DNA of 64,000 nt from contig NTMA01000036.1 of assembly GCA_002917075.1 (NCBI GenBank), positions 1-64,000 on the forward strand. Reading direction: 5' to 3'. The stretch is from Hawksworthiomyces lignivorus (taxonomy: Eukaryota > Ascomycota > Sordariomycetes > Ophiostomatales > Ophiostomataceae). The notes beneath the pieces are model-generated. The model was not told the DNA's origin. It ran no database searches and was given only the letters and a program-made list of their open reading frames with translations. The translations under genes were made by a program, and so were the position numbers. Positions 35,309 to 50,300 of this stretch are shown piece after piece. Each line of letters begins with the position of its first letter. Position 1 is the first letter of the stretch.

Positions 35309-38300
35309 TTATGCCAATGTTTGGATTTCGCTGTGCAAGATTGCGGCGAGACTGGCTACCAGCTCTGACGCCCCATTTTCGCCAAGTTTGACTACCGGTC
35401 CAAACACACCAATGTCCAACTGAGAATCTCTGACTGCAGCTTCAACATCGAGGGCATCCTAGTATGTTTGTTAGTTCAAAGTATATTCTGCAAAAATCGA
35501 ATATACAGCTTGAGATATCAGCATTGACTCACCTCGTACGACCCTCTAACAGGATTTTGCAGAAGAGAAAGATCTGAGTGTGGCGCAAGTTCAGCAATAT
35601 TGTCGAAGTAGTTCGTCGATGTAGTTTCCATAATATTTTCACCGCCTACTTCATCAAGGCTAATATCAGTGTCTTGGGAGGGATCGGTTTTCAAAGCCTC
35701 TGGGTCTGGAAGAAGAAAGTTGACAAAAGAGTCAACCTTTATACCAGTCCAGGCTTCAATTTCCCAGAGACCTGCTGTCAGCGGCGCTTGTGAAGATTCT
35801 GGATTTGCCGAGATTGAGATTGAGAGAATGTCCTTTTGGATCTGCATAGCTATTTCAATTAATGGGCGCCGTGCGGCTGATGAGATGAGCAACGGTACCA
35901 AACAAAGAGTCGGGAATGCAAGCAAGTTGTCACTTTGGAGGCTATAATCTTGGATATCGTCGACTCGATTGGCTAAATAGATACCAAATACCACATCTTC
36001 AAAATTTTCGAGATCACTTTCCATCTTCGGGGAAGATATGCTTTTGGCATAAGCGGCGAGGAACAGGCTCTGCAGACTAATACCGTGTTTCGAGGCCACC
36101 ATTCGCAGAGGTGCAATGTCTAATAGCACAGCTGGTTTGAAATATGAGACGCGGTGAGATTGGTTAGGGAGAATGACTTGAGAATGCATAGTCGGGCTCA
36201 GTTCATATTTTGTGGCAACCTTCGAGTTTCTGAAATACTCAGACCAGAATTGCTGATGGTATCGTTTAGCTGTCTCGGAGACCTGCTGCTCAATATATTG
36301 TTTCCAAGCAGCGACAGTATCCAGAGCTTTTTGACTGAGAATGGAGTTTGGTGCAATGTTATCCACACACAGCTGTCGAAATCTTTTAATGATAACGTTC
36401 AAGCTAACGGCATCGTATAGAGCGTGGTGAATTTTGATGGTTAACAAAAACGCAGTCTCATCGGCGTCTTGTGTTGCACGTAGACAGGCAAATGAATTCG
36501 ATTGTCCTGGGATCGCTGGCCATAATTCTTCATTGAATGTATGGTTCAACGGTGTCGCCGATTTCATGACCACTTGAAACAACGGCAGCACTGTCGACGT
36601 AGTTGCGAGCAACACCGTTCGCAGGATTGGAAACTCCACCACTAGTTTTCTCCAAGCAGAGAATACTGCTCTGCGGCCGCCAGTCACGCCCCTTAGGCGA
36701 TATTGGAATTCAGGAAAGAAGATTTTGCCTCCAGAGTTTTGCCAGACGCTAACCATGTGAACTTGCATTGCGGTTGCTGGCAAAATCCACTCTACCAGCG
36801 TGTTATCAATACCGGCAGTTTCGGTGATCTGGTCTGCTGCGATAGAGTGAAGCATAGTCTGCAGAACATTTGTACTTTGATAGGCTGCGTTCTTGTCATC
36901 TGGCTGAGGCTCATGGTGTTGATATTTCTTGGTGGCTGTAATGCTGGCCATTTCTTCAATAGATCCTGCTGAGAGTAGTTCGCGTACACCTAGTGATATG
37001 CCTTTTAATCTTTTCAAAAGCGAGCTCACTTTAATAGCGCTAATAGAATCAAGACCCAGGTGATACAGCGTCTGGTTGGTTTTTTGTATAGAGTTTTCAG
37101 GGACGCCTGAGACGGAAGATAGCACAGAGCGGATGCTCTTCTCATCTTCAGACCATGAAAGGCTGACGGCACCATCCTCCATGGTACCATCGGAGCACGA
37201 GATTTTATCCCTTGGTTGATCGTTTTCCTGGGACAAATTTAGCGGAAATGGTGAGAGGCCGCAAATAGAGACACCATCTTCTTCAAAACGTAGAACGTTA
37301 TTCTTCTCCAACGATCCGGACGCAGACTGAACCAGGAAGCCCAGTGCTACATCGAGCTGGTGTAGCATAGTTGCTATTCTGTTGCTGGGCATATATCTCC
37401 TGTCGCAAGCTATCCGCCAAACGACGATGTCTTCTTGAACGGTGCTTGTTACAATTTCCATCTCGACACAGATTGGGTATTCGACTGCAGAGACGCCTTC
37501 AATGGATCTCATAATGTTATCGGGTTTGCCTTGATTTGCGTAATGATCTAAGCGTTTTTGGAAAATGAATAATGTGTTAAAAATCCCTGCTTCGCCGCTG
37601 TGCTCGCTCCTGCTCACGACTTTCTGTGCTTTGCGCAGAGGGTAGTGTTGGTACTGGCTTATACTTTCAATGTTAGATTGTAGGTATTGCAACAACTCAG
37701 GCGCCATCCCATGCAACACTACTCGTATTGGCACAGTATTCATAGTTGGGAACATGATTTCCTCTGAACCATCGGTATCTCGACCTGATAGAACCACTCC
37801 AAAAACGACGTCCAGAGATTCTGTCATATTCGCCAAGACGGCAGCCCAGCATGCCTGTCCCATGACTTGGATGCCAATTGCTTGCCTTTTACAGGAGCTT
37901 AATAGCTCGTGGGCCTTGACTGAGGAAGTTGCTTCAATGTGAATCACGGTATTTTGCTGAAAGTTGTCGCTTTGATCCTTGACCTGTTGTCTCACGTAAG
38001 TAGGTTGTGCATTGGCCAGGAAACTTTGCCAGAATCCGTCTGCTTCTCGACCAGAAGACTGAAGTATATGGGCCAATTGGTGCACGTAAATTGGATCCGT
38101 ACTAAAGCCATCATTTTCTGTTTCTGGAGACGAGGCAAAACTATCTGGATCATTTTCATAAGTAGCCTTGACTGAGTGATGGAGGCTCTCCAACGATCTG
38201 CCATCGTAAAGTGCGTGTGAAATGGACATAACAAGATACCAGCGCATCTCTGAAGTTGCGTAAGCAAAAGTAAGTTGCAACAGGTTGCACTCTCCCTGCC

Positions 38301-41300
38301 CTTTCTTTGCCTTGACTATGGAATCATTTATGATACTTTCCAAGTCATTCTTGCTTTCTATTTCTTGCTCTGTGATGTATTGTGCTGTACGATCGAAGCG
38401 AATTACAGCCTGGCAATAAGTAATGTCGAACTCGGGACTATCGACATTGTAAAACACTGTACGTAGAATTGGGTTTTTGCGAATGACACTAATCCAGGCA
38501 GATTTGAGACGATTGGTATCGATATTTTGCGCCAGCTCCCAGACATTGTGGTTGAAGTATCTTGTAAAATTGGATTGGATCATTTCAGCGGCCATAGCTT
38601 CCTGCAATGGTGTTGGAGGGAGTATATTTTCCACGGAAGATAGTTCATGTCCTTGTTGAGTAAAGTAATCTCTTAGTTTAGTAGAAATTGCAGCGACAGT
38701 AGCACTGTCATCCAATGCAGCATCTCCAGTGCTGTTGTTGCTTATCACCTGAGATGTCGCCATCGCCAAGAAGGTAGATATTGTCTGTCCACGGACTAGT
38801 TGACTATTTGTCAGTTGAATTCCGACAGATCGACAGCGTGCTGACAGTTTGATTGTGTCAACACTATCGAGGCCAAGCTCAAGAAGGGTCGTGCTTTCGT
38901 GTATGGTATCTTCCGGCACTCCAGCAAGGACGGCTATTTCGTGCCTTATCTTCTCAGCACTCCCTTCCCAGCTGAAAGGAGATTGACTAGCCGTGTAAAT
39001 GCCAGTTTTGATAACAGAGACAACTGGACTCTCATTGTTGTTTTGCACATGCGTTGACGATGTCGCTTCTGTCACAATTCTGAAGTGTCCAACTTCGTCA
39101 AATATGGCGCCATGCGGATTCAATGACATTGATGCAACTGCTGATTCGAGGTCGTCAAGGATGGCATTTAGACTTGCTTCATCAGCAACACCCCTTTTAG
39201 CCACTAGAAGAAGCTGAAGAGAAGTGTTTGACGGTGAAATGGGATTTATTGCGCTGGTTCCACCTAGAACTGCTTCAAGGGCAAGTGGATAGTCTGCGCA
39301 AGTCTCAGATTCTAGTTGCGTCCAAATAGAACGGTTGTCCTTAGAAATTTCCCCAAGTTGAAAAGAAAATAGCACATCAAATAATGACCGTCCAGCTGAG
39401 CACCACTTTTGAATATCGCGGAGTGCCACCTGTTGGAACGGGAGTGTGCTTGTATTAAATGCGTGGCACTCCCGGGATAGTGAGGCCCATGTTTCGCCTG
39501 GCGTCTTCGGCGCATGGAAAGGAAGCGTATTAAATAGTGGTCCTATGACATTTTCAACACCATCCAGATTTTCCAATACCCTCCCGGAAAGAACCAAGCC
39601 GAGAGTCACGTCGCCAGCATAGATCTTTTGCAGAACAGACACCCACACAGCTTGAACAAGTGAAGAATGTGAGACTCCCAAATCAACTCTGAGCTTGTCT
39701 ACCGCACTGAATGATATGGTGCGCCCAACACTAATATCACCTCTTGTTGGAACTGATTTCGCTAAGTTTGGCAGTGGACGAAGAGTATTATCTTTGAGAT
39801 GATTCTCCCAGAAGGGGCGGCTGGTTCCGCGATTCTGTAGTGGACCATGAATAAGAGCTTCCATGAATGTCGGTACCTCAATTTGGTAGGCATTGTCTCT
39901 GCCACGGTTTTCATAGGCGGAATTGACTTGATTAAGAATCAGGTCAAGACTGATTGCATCGTAAAGACCATGGAATATGTGCAAGACAAGGACGTTCTTG
40001 CCACGCCACTCTATCAAATGCAGTTCCATGGTATTGCAGATGATATCTTCCTGTTCTGTATTTGTCCAGGTTCCGTAAATATTTTCAAAGATCATGCTTA
40101 ATTCATGAGTGTCATCCGCGTTGAGCTGTGTCCAACGAAGAGGGGGATTCTTCAACGCAACTTGAATAAAACCATCACGGGTAGAAACAAAATATGTTCG
40201 TAAGATAGGATTTACATTGATCACGTTTTCCCACGCGTTCTTGAGTTGCTCGACGGATGTACTACCCTTTAGGTCAAAATAGAAGGCATTGAAATATGCG
40301 CTGTCATGTTGCTGATCTGTTCGCAACCGAGAGATCATACCTTGCTGAAGAGCCGAACATGGGGCGATATACTCAATGTGATCAAACTCGATTCGGAGCG
40401 CTTTGCATACGTCAATGCGATTTCGATGTTGACATGCTTCGACAAGCAGCCGGGCTTCTAACACCAAGCCGAGATCATTGCGTGTTTTTTGTGACTCAAG
40501 CGCAACTACCAAGTCGCTCATGGTTGGGTTCGACAAGACAAGCGATGGTGACGCTATAAGACCCGCTCGTTTTAGGAACCGTGCAACACGAAGCACGGAG
40601 ATGGAATCGACACCTAGCTCAAAAATACTCGTGTCTGGCATAATATCACTATGTCTTTCTATGAAACCAAGCTTCCGCAAAACATCAATAAGTGTTTTGC
40701 CGGTGGTACTGAGTAAAATTGGTGCGTCGCGGGACGCCGAACTGTCTGCACCAGCTGCCTTTATGCGTTCTTCTGGAGAAAGAGATAGAAATAGCCGCTT
40801 AAGTTCTTTTGCCTCAGCTTTGTTGTTCGGTGACAGTGGAATAAATGGAAGGCGGACAACGTAAGTTGGAATCATGTATCCAGGAAGCCGCTCTCGGCAA
40901 GCAGCCTGAACTTGTCGAGAGAGTATTGCGGAGGTGCTATCAAAAATCGCTTTTAAACGAAGCAGATCTCTTGAAGTGACAGAACTGGCAGAGGCCACTT
41001 CTGAAATAACAATAAATGATACCAAGAAATCTTTCTTGTTCTCCTCATCTCGAATCACAAGAGTAGCAACATCATCGATGTTGGAGACAATCCCGAGCCT
41101 TATAGCGTGGTTGATTTCGCCAATCTCCAATCGCTGACCACGAAGTTTAACCTGATCATCAGCTCGACCGAGGAAATCAAAACAGCCGTCATGTAATAAG
41201 CGAACAAGATCACCGGTCCGGTATATTCTTTCACCGTAGCCAGGATAAGACTTCTCCGTTAAGGTTGGGAACCGTTCATCCGTAAGATCTTTCCGATTCA

Positions 41301-44300
41301 GATAGCCCTTGCCGACAAGCTTTCCAGAAACACACAATTCACCAACACCACCGCGCAGAACAGGCGTTTGTGTTCCGGGTTGGAATACGAATGTTCCAAC
41401 GTTGGGGAACTGTCTGCCAATGTTTGTGGCTCTTCCATTTCGAGGCACTTGCGGGTAGGAGGTCACACCAATAGTTGCCTCAGTAGGCCCATAAAAGTTG
41501 TGCACAGCACCGGTCGGGCCCCAAGGATCTAGCATTTCTTGCTTCAATTGCTCACCGCCAGTAATAAAAACTCCGCGGCATAGGCTGGGAACATCTGCAG
41601 GATTCAGCAATCGACCCAAACTAGGCGTGAGGTCAATGTGAGTGATGTTGAGACGCGAAATTGCGCCTGAAAGGTCTTCAAGGATAAGATCGCGGGACGC
41701 GCCAACAAGAACAATGCCGACGGACCAAGTCCAGTACTGCTCCAAAACCGAAACGTCAAAATGAAATGAGGCAAATTGAAGCCAGCGAGAGTTACTATCC
41801 CAGTGACCCCGAAATAGTTTCTGGAATGCCAGCATGGCTTGCACAGCATTCTCGTGAGAAATAGTACATCCTTTTGGTGTGCCTGTTGTTCCAGAGGTGT
41901 AGAGACAATAGCAAGGATCGCTAGGAAGCGTTGCCAACATTGGGAGTGTTGCTTCACTTAGAAACTGTGAGGCCTCCAGCTTAGACTCTTCGATCACCAT
42001 TGTCGGCACAGATGCTTTTGAGTCAAACAACTTATCACCTAGATCAAATTGTTCCGCATTGGTCGTATCTGTCAGAAGTAGTGACGCTTCCGAGTCTTGA
42101 AGAATGAACTCCTTTCGAGACTGCGGTGCACTTGGATCCAGTGCTACAAATGAGCAACCAGCCTTTAAGACACCCAGAATAGAAAAGAAGGCCTCGGGAC
42201 ATTTGTCAAAGCAAACAGCGACAATGGAGCCCGGTTGAGAGAACTTGGAGATTAATTTGGCCACCTGGCTCCCCCGGTGGTTGAGCGTCTTGTAACTCCA
42301 TTCCTTGCTGACAGGATGCCCCAGATTATCAAAAGATGTAACAAACTGTAGTGCTGTTTTGTTTGGAGAATTTTCTGCTTGGGCTTCGACAAATTCGTGC
42401 AATAACTCGATCTCCGAAGGTATCTCTGGCTCACTTGCTGGTAAAACGCTGTAGAGACTTGAGTCTAACGCGACGAGGTCATCTTCGGTGCCATCAGGGT
42501 GGAAGATAAGGTGACAAACCATTAATTCAAATTGAGATAGTAGCAGCGTGGCTTGTTCATCCGGAATAATGCTACTGTCAAATGTTAATTGGTAATCCAA
42601 ACCCCCACCAGATCGAGGGATCACTTCGAGAGAGATAGCATAGCCGACTACGGCTACTTCGTCGACTATCGCCCATGGATGCGACGGCTGTATTCCCAGG
42701 CCCGAGTTTTGAGTTTCCCACTCTCCATTATTTTGATAAACAAGGAGGGTATCAAAAAGATGCGTGTCAGATCTGTTGAGCCATTTTTGAATCTGATTTA
42801 AGGGAGTATGCTGCGATTTGTGGAGAAGAATAATAGTGTCCATCATCTTTTCGACCAATTTTCTATTTCCAGCTGTGTTTTCAGCAATGACGGGGAGTGT
42901 AGTAAGACAAGGGAACACTGAATTTTCTGTAGCATCTGTGTTTCTTCCAGAAAGAATTCCACCAAAGATCACTGTGGCGTCGCCCACATATGAAGAGAGT
43001 ATGCGCGTCCATGCCGCTTGAAGAACTGCAAGAAAAGTAAAGCCTGCTGCTTTCACAGCAGTATTCAGATGCTGAAATGGCTGTGATGATGGCCTACATG
43101 TTACTTGAACCTTTGCCGATATCACTTTCAATGGCGTTAAAATGGGGAATTTATTAGTCACAGCCTGTGCAGCTGTGTCTTTCCACGCCTCGGCTAGGCC
43201 TGATGATAAAGATGAAGATGATGTAGCTTGTCGAAGTATATCGGAAACAGCCAACTCCGTTGGTGGGCTTTCCTCAAATGCAACTTCCCCATTGCCCATA
43301 ACGAATCGTGACATCTTGTTAAGTATTCTGCGGAGACTCGTTGCATCATAAAGAGAATGGTGAATGGCTAAGTGACATGTTGGGCATGATCCATCATTAC
43401 TGTCGACTATGACGACTTGCCAAGGTGGTAGTTGTAAATTGTTGAGTGCTTGGTGAATTGCATCTGCTTTCCATTTGTCCAAATTGAATTTTGCTGCTTG
43501 ATTCTTGCTAACTAGAAGAATCCGAATGTGGTTCTCAATCATTGCAATTGGAGTGAGCTGGATCATAGCAAATGGTGGCAAGGCAGAAGCCTCGTTCTCA
43601 TTGTCGGTGTTGATAAAGCCTGTTCGTAGCATCGGGGTAGAAGCTGCCGCATATTCCCAAGCTCTCTTCCAGATATCTGCATTCAGTTCAAGGAAATTTG
43701 CAGGATTTTGGCGAAACGTTACAAAATTGAAGTAGTGCCGACCTTTTGACAACATGAACTCTGTAAGAAGACCAGTCTGAAGCGAAGTGCAGGGAAGTAC
43801 TGCTTCAATATGGCTAGGCAAAAAGTAGCCATGTTTATCGAGAACAGGCAGCATAAGACTTCGGAAGTGGATAAAATCATAAGCACTTTGGGGAGAAGAG
43901 GGTGGAGAAGTTGTTGAAGCATAACCAGTCGGTGTCCGTTCCTGGGATGCCATCGCTGGCGCCGTCCTCTCGTTTGAAACTATGTCATGTGTCGCAGCTA
44001 GTAGACGTGCAAGGCCCATGCAGCTTGGATATTCCATAACATCCACTGCTGATACAGGAAGATGTTGTTTACGCAGCATTGACGCAATTTGTACCGTTCC
44101 AATACTGTCAAATCCGAGTCGATATATTGTTGTATCTCTCCTGATCTGCTCCTCGGGTACTTCAGCTAATTGAGACAACACAGAGCGAATAATGGACTCG
44201 ACGGGAGACCAGATCTCTCCAGAGAGCAACTGCAAGCCTGAGACTGTGTCGGATAACTCTTGACAAGTGTTGTCGATTTCAAAATTTAAATCTTTCAATT

Positions 44301-47300
44301 CGTTCTGAATGAATTCTGGGAGATCTTTACGGCAGGGAATATGAGATGAAGTGAATTGAAAGATGCTTTTCGTAAGCTCACTAAATAGTGTAAATATGAG
44401 TTTTGCGGAGCTATTAGAGAAAACAAGTCTAAAGACGGTTACAGTTAGTTTTCACGATCACTTTATTGTAGAACGGACGAGTTGGTAATAGGGAAGGGAG
44501 AGGAGATCTAAGCATAATTCCTTACTGATCAAAGTGTAGCCTGACTTCGATAGTATCTTTATCGCGATCTGGCACAAGTTCACAAACAAGAGGAAACTTT
44601 GTGTTTGTTAGCTGCCGTAATTGGTCTAGACATATAATATTTGACTTACATCCATGTCCCCATCGTCTCGCTCAAGTGTCCAGATAGTTTCGTCAAGCCG
44701 ACGCTGTGGCTGTTGAAGTAAAAGTAAGCAATCGAAGAGACGAACACCACGAAGATGTTGCCTCTGAATCTGCCTGAGAGGAGTAAACTGGTGGCGTATC
44801 ATCTCGGGATTCAAGGATTGGAAATATGCAAGGAGATCTTTGTTAGAGCGCATGCTGGACAAGTCGACACGAACTGGCAAAGTGTTAAAGCAAGGAGCGA
44901 CTAGATCTTCAATTCCATCAAGAAGTAATGACCGCCCGTTGTAGACATTTCCAAAGCAAATATCATCCGCGTCTATCAGAATATGTAGGACGCATGCCCA
45001 TATGCCTTGGCATGCCGTTAGGAGAGAGAATCCAAGCTGCTGTGCTTTGCCTTGCAAATCAGACAAAGGTGTGTTGAGTTTATTCACAAGGATGCAACTG
45101 CCCTCTGAGGAAGTTGGCTTTTGAGTGAAATTAAGTGGCTTGTAGTTGGCAAGATGCTCCTTCCAGAAGTCACCTGATGAATCTGGTAATGCAAGTGCCT
45201 GTTCGAGAAACAGACCAAAATCGAGAGGTTTTATTGGTGCTAATGGCCGCTCGTTCACAAGCTCTTCAACTTCAAATAGTAAGCGATCCATAGCCTCACC
45301 ATCATATATAGCGTGATGGCAGACAAAAGAGAGAAAGTGCGAATTATGTTGATAAAACACGGCAAATGAGACGGGTGGTTGAAGCGAATCGATAGGATTA
45401 GCAAGGAGCTGCACTTGCCTCTCTACCAAACTATCTATAGAAGGAGTCTCATTATCATCTTGAAGGAAATTCACCCAAGGAGGAGTGCAATCTTTAAGGA
45501 TTACCTGGGCAATGGGATGCCGAGGGTTATCTGTAGTCACAAAGCAGGTGTGAAGAATTTTGTGCCTTTCACACATTTGCAACCAGGAAGATTTTAGCTT
45601 ATCCGGGTGAGCCTTCAGCCGGAAAAGCATTCTGTTGATGTAAGTCCTTCCTCGAACAGGGGATACAAGCATCGCTTCTTGTAATGGTGTGCATGGCAGT
45701 ATTTTTTCGAGCGCCAGATGATGTTCATCAAGATTATGTCGAAAATCTGTTAAAAATTTTGAAGTGAATACGTTCAAGGAATATGAGCTAAACGTGTTTT
45801 TGTTCGTCTCGTCTTCCAAAAATTTTGCAAGTTGGGTGATGCTCATATTCTTAAGAATGCTTGAAATAGCTAGGCGTTTGCCCAAAGTTTTGTAAAGCAG
45901 TCTGGAAACATATATGGCTGATATTGAATCTAGTCCAAGGCTGCCAAGAGGTGTCCAGCGGCCAATAAGATTGGCATCTACTCCAAGAGCCATTGACATT
46001 GAAGCCGCTATTTGCTTTTCACAGTCCGTCCATTGGCTATCATCAATTTCATATGTCTTGTCGCCTCCACCGGATATGTTGCTTGTCTTGTGCAAGTGGT
46101 CTTCTGGAAGACCTCGAAACAAATCTTTCAGTAGCGTCTTATCTACCTTTCCAGCTGGTGTCAGAGGGACTGCCGATATTGGAATTAAATATGTTGGCAC
46201 CGCGTATGCTGGCAGAAGGGACGTCAGAATGGAAAATAGCTTCCCGATTAGAGAAAGTAGAGTATCATCGCTCGGGTCGAGAAGATGAAATGATGATGCA
46301 GCAGATGACGATACCGTAACTTCCGCAGGAACAAAGAATGATGCCAATTGTTCAGAACCTAAATCTTTCTGGTAGACGAGGAGTGTTAAGGAATCAGTCA
46401 AAAGATTCGAATTCCGAAGGACGGAGTTGATTTCATCTAGTTCAATCCTCTGTCCCCGAAGTTTAATCTGGTCATCTAAGCGGCCGCTGATCATGAGAGA
46501 GCCGTCCGGAAGCATACGCCCAATGTCTCCAGACCGATAAATTCGGCCATGTGAAGGATGTTCAAAAAATTTCTCCGCGGTCAGGGACGGCAAGTTCAGG
46601 TAGCCCGCGGTAACTTGATCACCGCCAAAACATAGTTCACCCTCAGCACCGAGTGGTACTACTTCAGGGCCGCCAACCTGAAGAACTAGCGATGATGTAT
46701 TTTTGAATCCGAATCCAAGATGGCGCGTAATGTCTTTCGGAAACATTTTTTTCACAGTACAGATATTGGTTGTCTCTGACGGACCGTATCCTGTTAAATA
46801 TTGATTTAGTTTAGCGTTCCGATTTACAAAGCTCGATATCAAACCAGGGCCATTGCACGGCTATAATAATTTACCTTGGTAAAGCTGCTTTGTCCACATC
46901 ATGGAAACCTTTTCTGTGAGTGGCTCTCCAGATGTGACAAGAAATTCAACATTGGGTGTGTTTATGGGATTAATTAGTGAAGCGACAGTTGGTGTCATGC
47001 TCAGGTGAGTAATGTTCAGTAGTCGGATTGCGCGTTCCAAGTCGTAAAAGAGCACATCGTTGGTTGCTGAACAAAGACACATGCCGTACATCCAAGTGAA
47101 GAATATTTCAAACACGGATACATCAAAAGCCTGGGAACACGATTGGAGAAGCCGCCCGTCTTCTCGTATGGGATAGATGCGGGAAAGCACATCTAAATTG
47201 CTGCAGATATTCAGGTGCGTAACGCAAACGCCTTTCGGCACACCGGTGCTTCCAGATGTGTAAATAATGTTTGCAATCCTAGAAGAATCGACAGGTGTAT

Positions 47301-50300
47301 CGCTCAGATTAGAACTGGAATAGGTTAAAAGGTTTTCATTTTCGAGATCCAGCACTTGTATTGAAAGATGGCGGATGAGAGCATCAGTTGTCATCTTGTC
47401 CATCAGGCACAACTTGACGCCAGCTTGTTCCAAAATCGTTTTTGCTCGTGCTGTAGGTGTGCTAGGTAAGAGAGGCACATAGGCACAGCCGGCTTTGAGA
47501 ATTCCCAGAATACCAGCATAAAGAAGAACTGACTTTTCCATGATGATAGCCACCGTATTACCCGGTGCTGCCCCAGAGGAGCGAATACGTCTTGCTATGC
47601 GGTTTGCAAGCTGATTGAGCTCATTGTATGTAACTGTTTGACACTTCACAGAGTCGTCATTTTGAAACGAGGTCGCGAAACAAATAGCTGGTTTATTTGG
47701 AACCTGACCAGCAGTCCTTTGGACAAGCTCGGCAAGATCAGGACAGCCACTGAAAGACTGGTAATTTATGTTATAACATGATAATAGTTCCTGTGGGAAG
47801 CTCGAATAAATATCAGAAATGTTATTCTCCGAATTTGCGATCATGTATTGGACAATATGTTCAAACTGCTGAACGAAAATGGAAATCTGCGCTTCTGAAA
47901 ACGTATCATCGTGGAAAGTGGTGCGGATCCTAAAACCGGCCTGGTCTGGTTCCACCTCCCATAGTAACTTTGTTTCTAGAGAGTCTTTATGCGCAATCTC
48001 ACGAACAATGTCTCTAGAGCGCTTCTGGCTGTAAAGAGATTCTTGGTACACAAACAAAGTGTCATAGAGTGGTTGACCAGGAGACAGCCCTGCAGTTTTC
48101 TTTATTTCTACCAGAGGAAGAAATGCATGAGAGAGAAGAGATCTGTTGGTAGATTGGATGCTATCGATGAGGTCTTGGACAGATTGCGTTTGCGACAGGT
48201 TCACGCGTATAGGTACTGTCTGAATGCATGGCCCAATAATATGCTCAATGCTATCCAGTGGGAGTGTTCGGCCAGAAGTGACAGTCCCAATCACGACGTC
48301 AGAGGAACCAACGAACGAGCTCCAGAGCCAAACTAATGCAGCTTGAAATATCACCTGTGTAGCGCAACCAAAATTTTGTGAAAATTCCTCAATCGCCACT
48401 TTTTCTAGACCGGTCAGTCTTTTCACCTCTGTGATAACGCGAGAATTCGCGTCGTGACGTGTGATCACTTCTGGAAGTGGTTTTAGCTGGAAGCCGTTCA
48501 GCGACTGAGCCCAAAATAACTCGGCAGCATTTTTGTCCTCTGAAGATATAGAGAAATAATGTTGTATAACTGAGATATATTGGGTTATCGGGCTTGTATA
48601 CTCGTTTTTGAGCATTGCCTCCAGATTTGTCCGTATCAAGTCCATAGACCAGCCGTCGTATACCGCATGATGAGCGCGTAGTAAAGCTTTGACGCCACGT
48701 TCGTGATTATGCCGATCTTCAATTTCCACACAGAATGGATATAGAAATGATTCTTCTGTTTCAAGTTGAAATTCTCGCGTTGCAGTCTTGACATGTTGTA
48801 TTTGGCAGGGTTGGACGGTCCGCCAAATGACCTGAGCCAATCTGCCGTCCTGCTGGACAAATCCAGTCCTTAGTGCCTGATTTTCTTCAATCAGATGACG
48901 AAAACAAGAGAATATTCTGTCTTTATGGTACGACGGAGAAAATTCAAGCTCAATCCAGTTGCAGTACGCCTTAGGATTAGCAAGCGTCTCAGCAAGCATG
49001 GAGGCTTGTACTGCCGTGCACTCGGAAACTAGCTCAATATCTTCGTGCTGCATCTGTTTTTGCAAGGCAGTCGAAAGTTTCGATATAACTTCCACAGTGT
49101 TTAGGATGTGAGGTTGTTGAACATCATGAATACCATCAGTTCCGCATTGGCGATGGCCACTCTCATTCAGATGTTGTTGCAGATGCTGTATCCTGGCGTG
49201 AAGGTGAGATAGAGTTTTTGCTTCTAAGACATCCACAGCGCTAACGTTGCGGATATCAGACGACCTAAGCAACGAAGCAAATCTGATCGACAGCAGCGAG
49301 TCTAAACCAGCAACAGCGAGGGATGCACTGCTCTCGATATCGTATCCGAGAACGTCATGTGCAATGCGGTGCAACAGGCGACTGAGGTCATCCTTATAGC
49401 TTGCTGCGTCGGATGCTTTATTTCCTGTGGTTGTCATAGGGATAGTCTTATATTCGCTCGCGAGACTCTTTCGGTCCACCTTGCCAGAGGCCAAATGAGG
49501 AAATTCTGCCATGAGAATAACATCGCTTGGTATCATGAACCGAGGCAGCCAGGACCGGCAAGACTCGAGAACTCTTTCTTTAGTGCCCTCGTTAATGTCA
49601 AGGCTATTTTCTACGTGGCAGAAAACAACCAGAACCCCATTGACAACAGCCGCTACACTCCCAAGACAGCCACTCGTGCGAAGAGCAGCCTGCTCAATCT
49701 CGCCAAGCTCAATTCTCTGGCCTCGAAGCTTGACCTGGCCCCCAGATATGCGTCCGTAGCACTCTAACACACCGTCGTCTGTGATCCGAGCTTTGTCTCC
49801 AGTTCGGTATAGGCGACCAAACTTCTTCGTGTTAATAAATGCAGCAGCTGTCTGCTCTGGCCGGTTAATGTAACCAGATGCTAGCTGGTAGCCACCAACG
49901 GCAAGTTCGCCAATTTTACCTCTGGAAACAACATCTGGGTCTCCTGATAGCTGTGAGCTTTGGTCATCCTCTGGAACGTCAAGGATGTAAGCAGACACAG
50001 TATCCAGCGGATATCCAATGTTTCTCACAGATGCTAAACCATCCAAAGATGGCTGAAGTGTGCTGTTTTCTTCATTAGCAAGATAACGACAATGTGTGAA
50101 TCCAAACAATAAATTATACGCACCAATGAATGGCGGCTTCTGTTGGGCCGTACATGGCCCACAATATACTGTCCCGGCCAGATCCAGCGCCAAATTCTCG
50201 AATGACAGGTTCAGTCAACATTTCACCGATGGTTAAAAGGAGGCGCAGGCCGGAAGCATTGTTACGGTTTTTGAGTAAACTGCCGGCAACGGTTGGCGTC

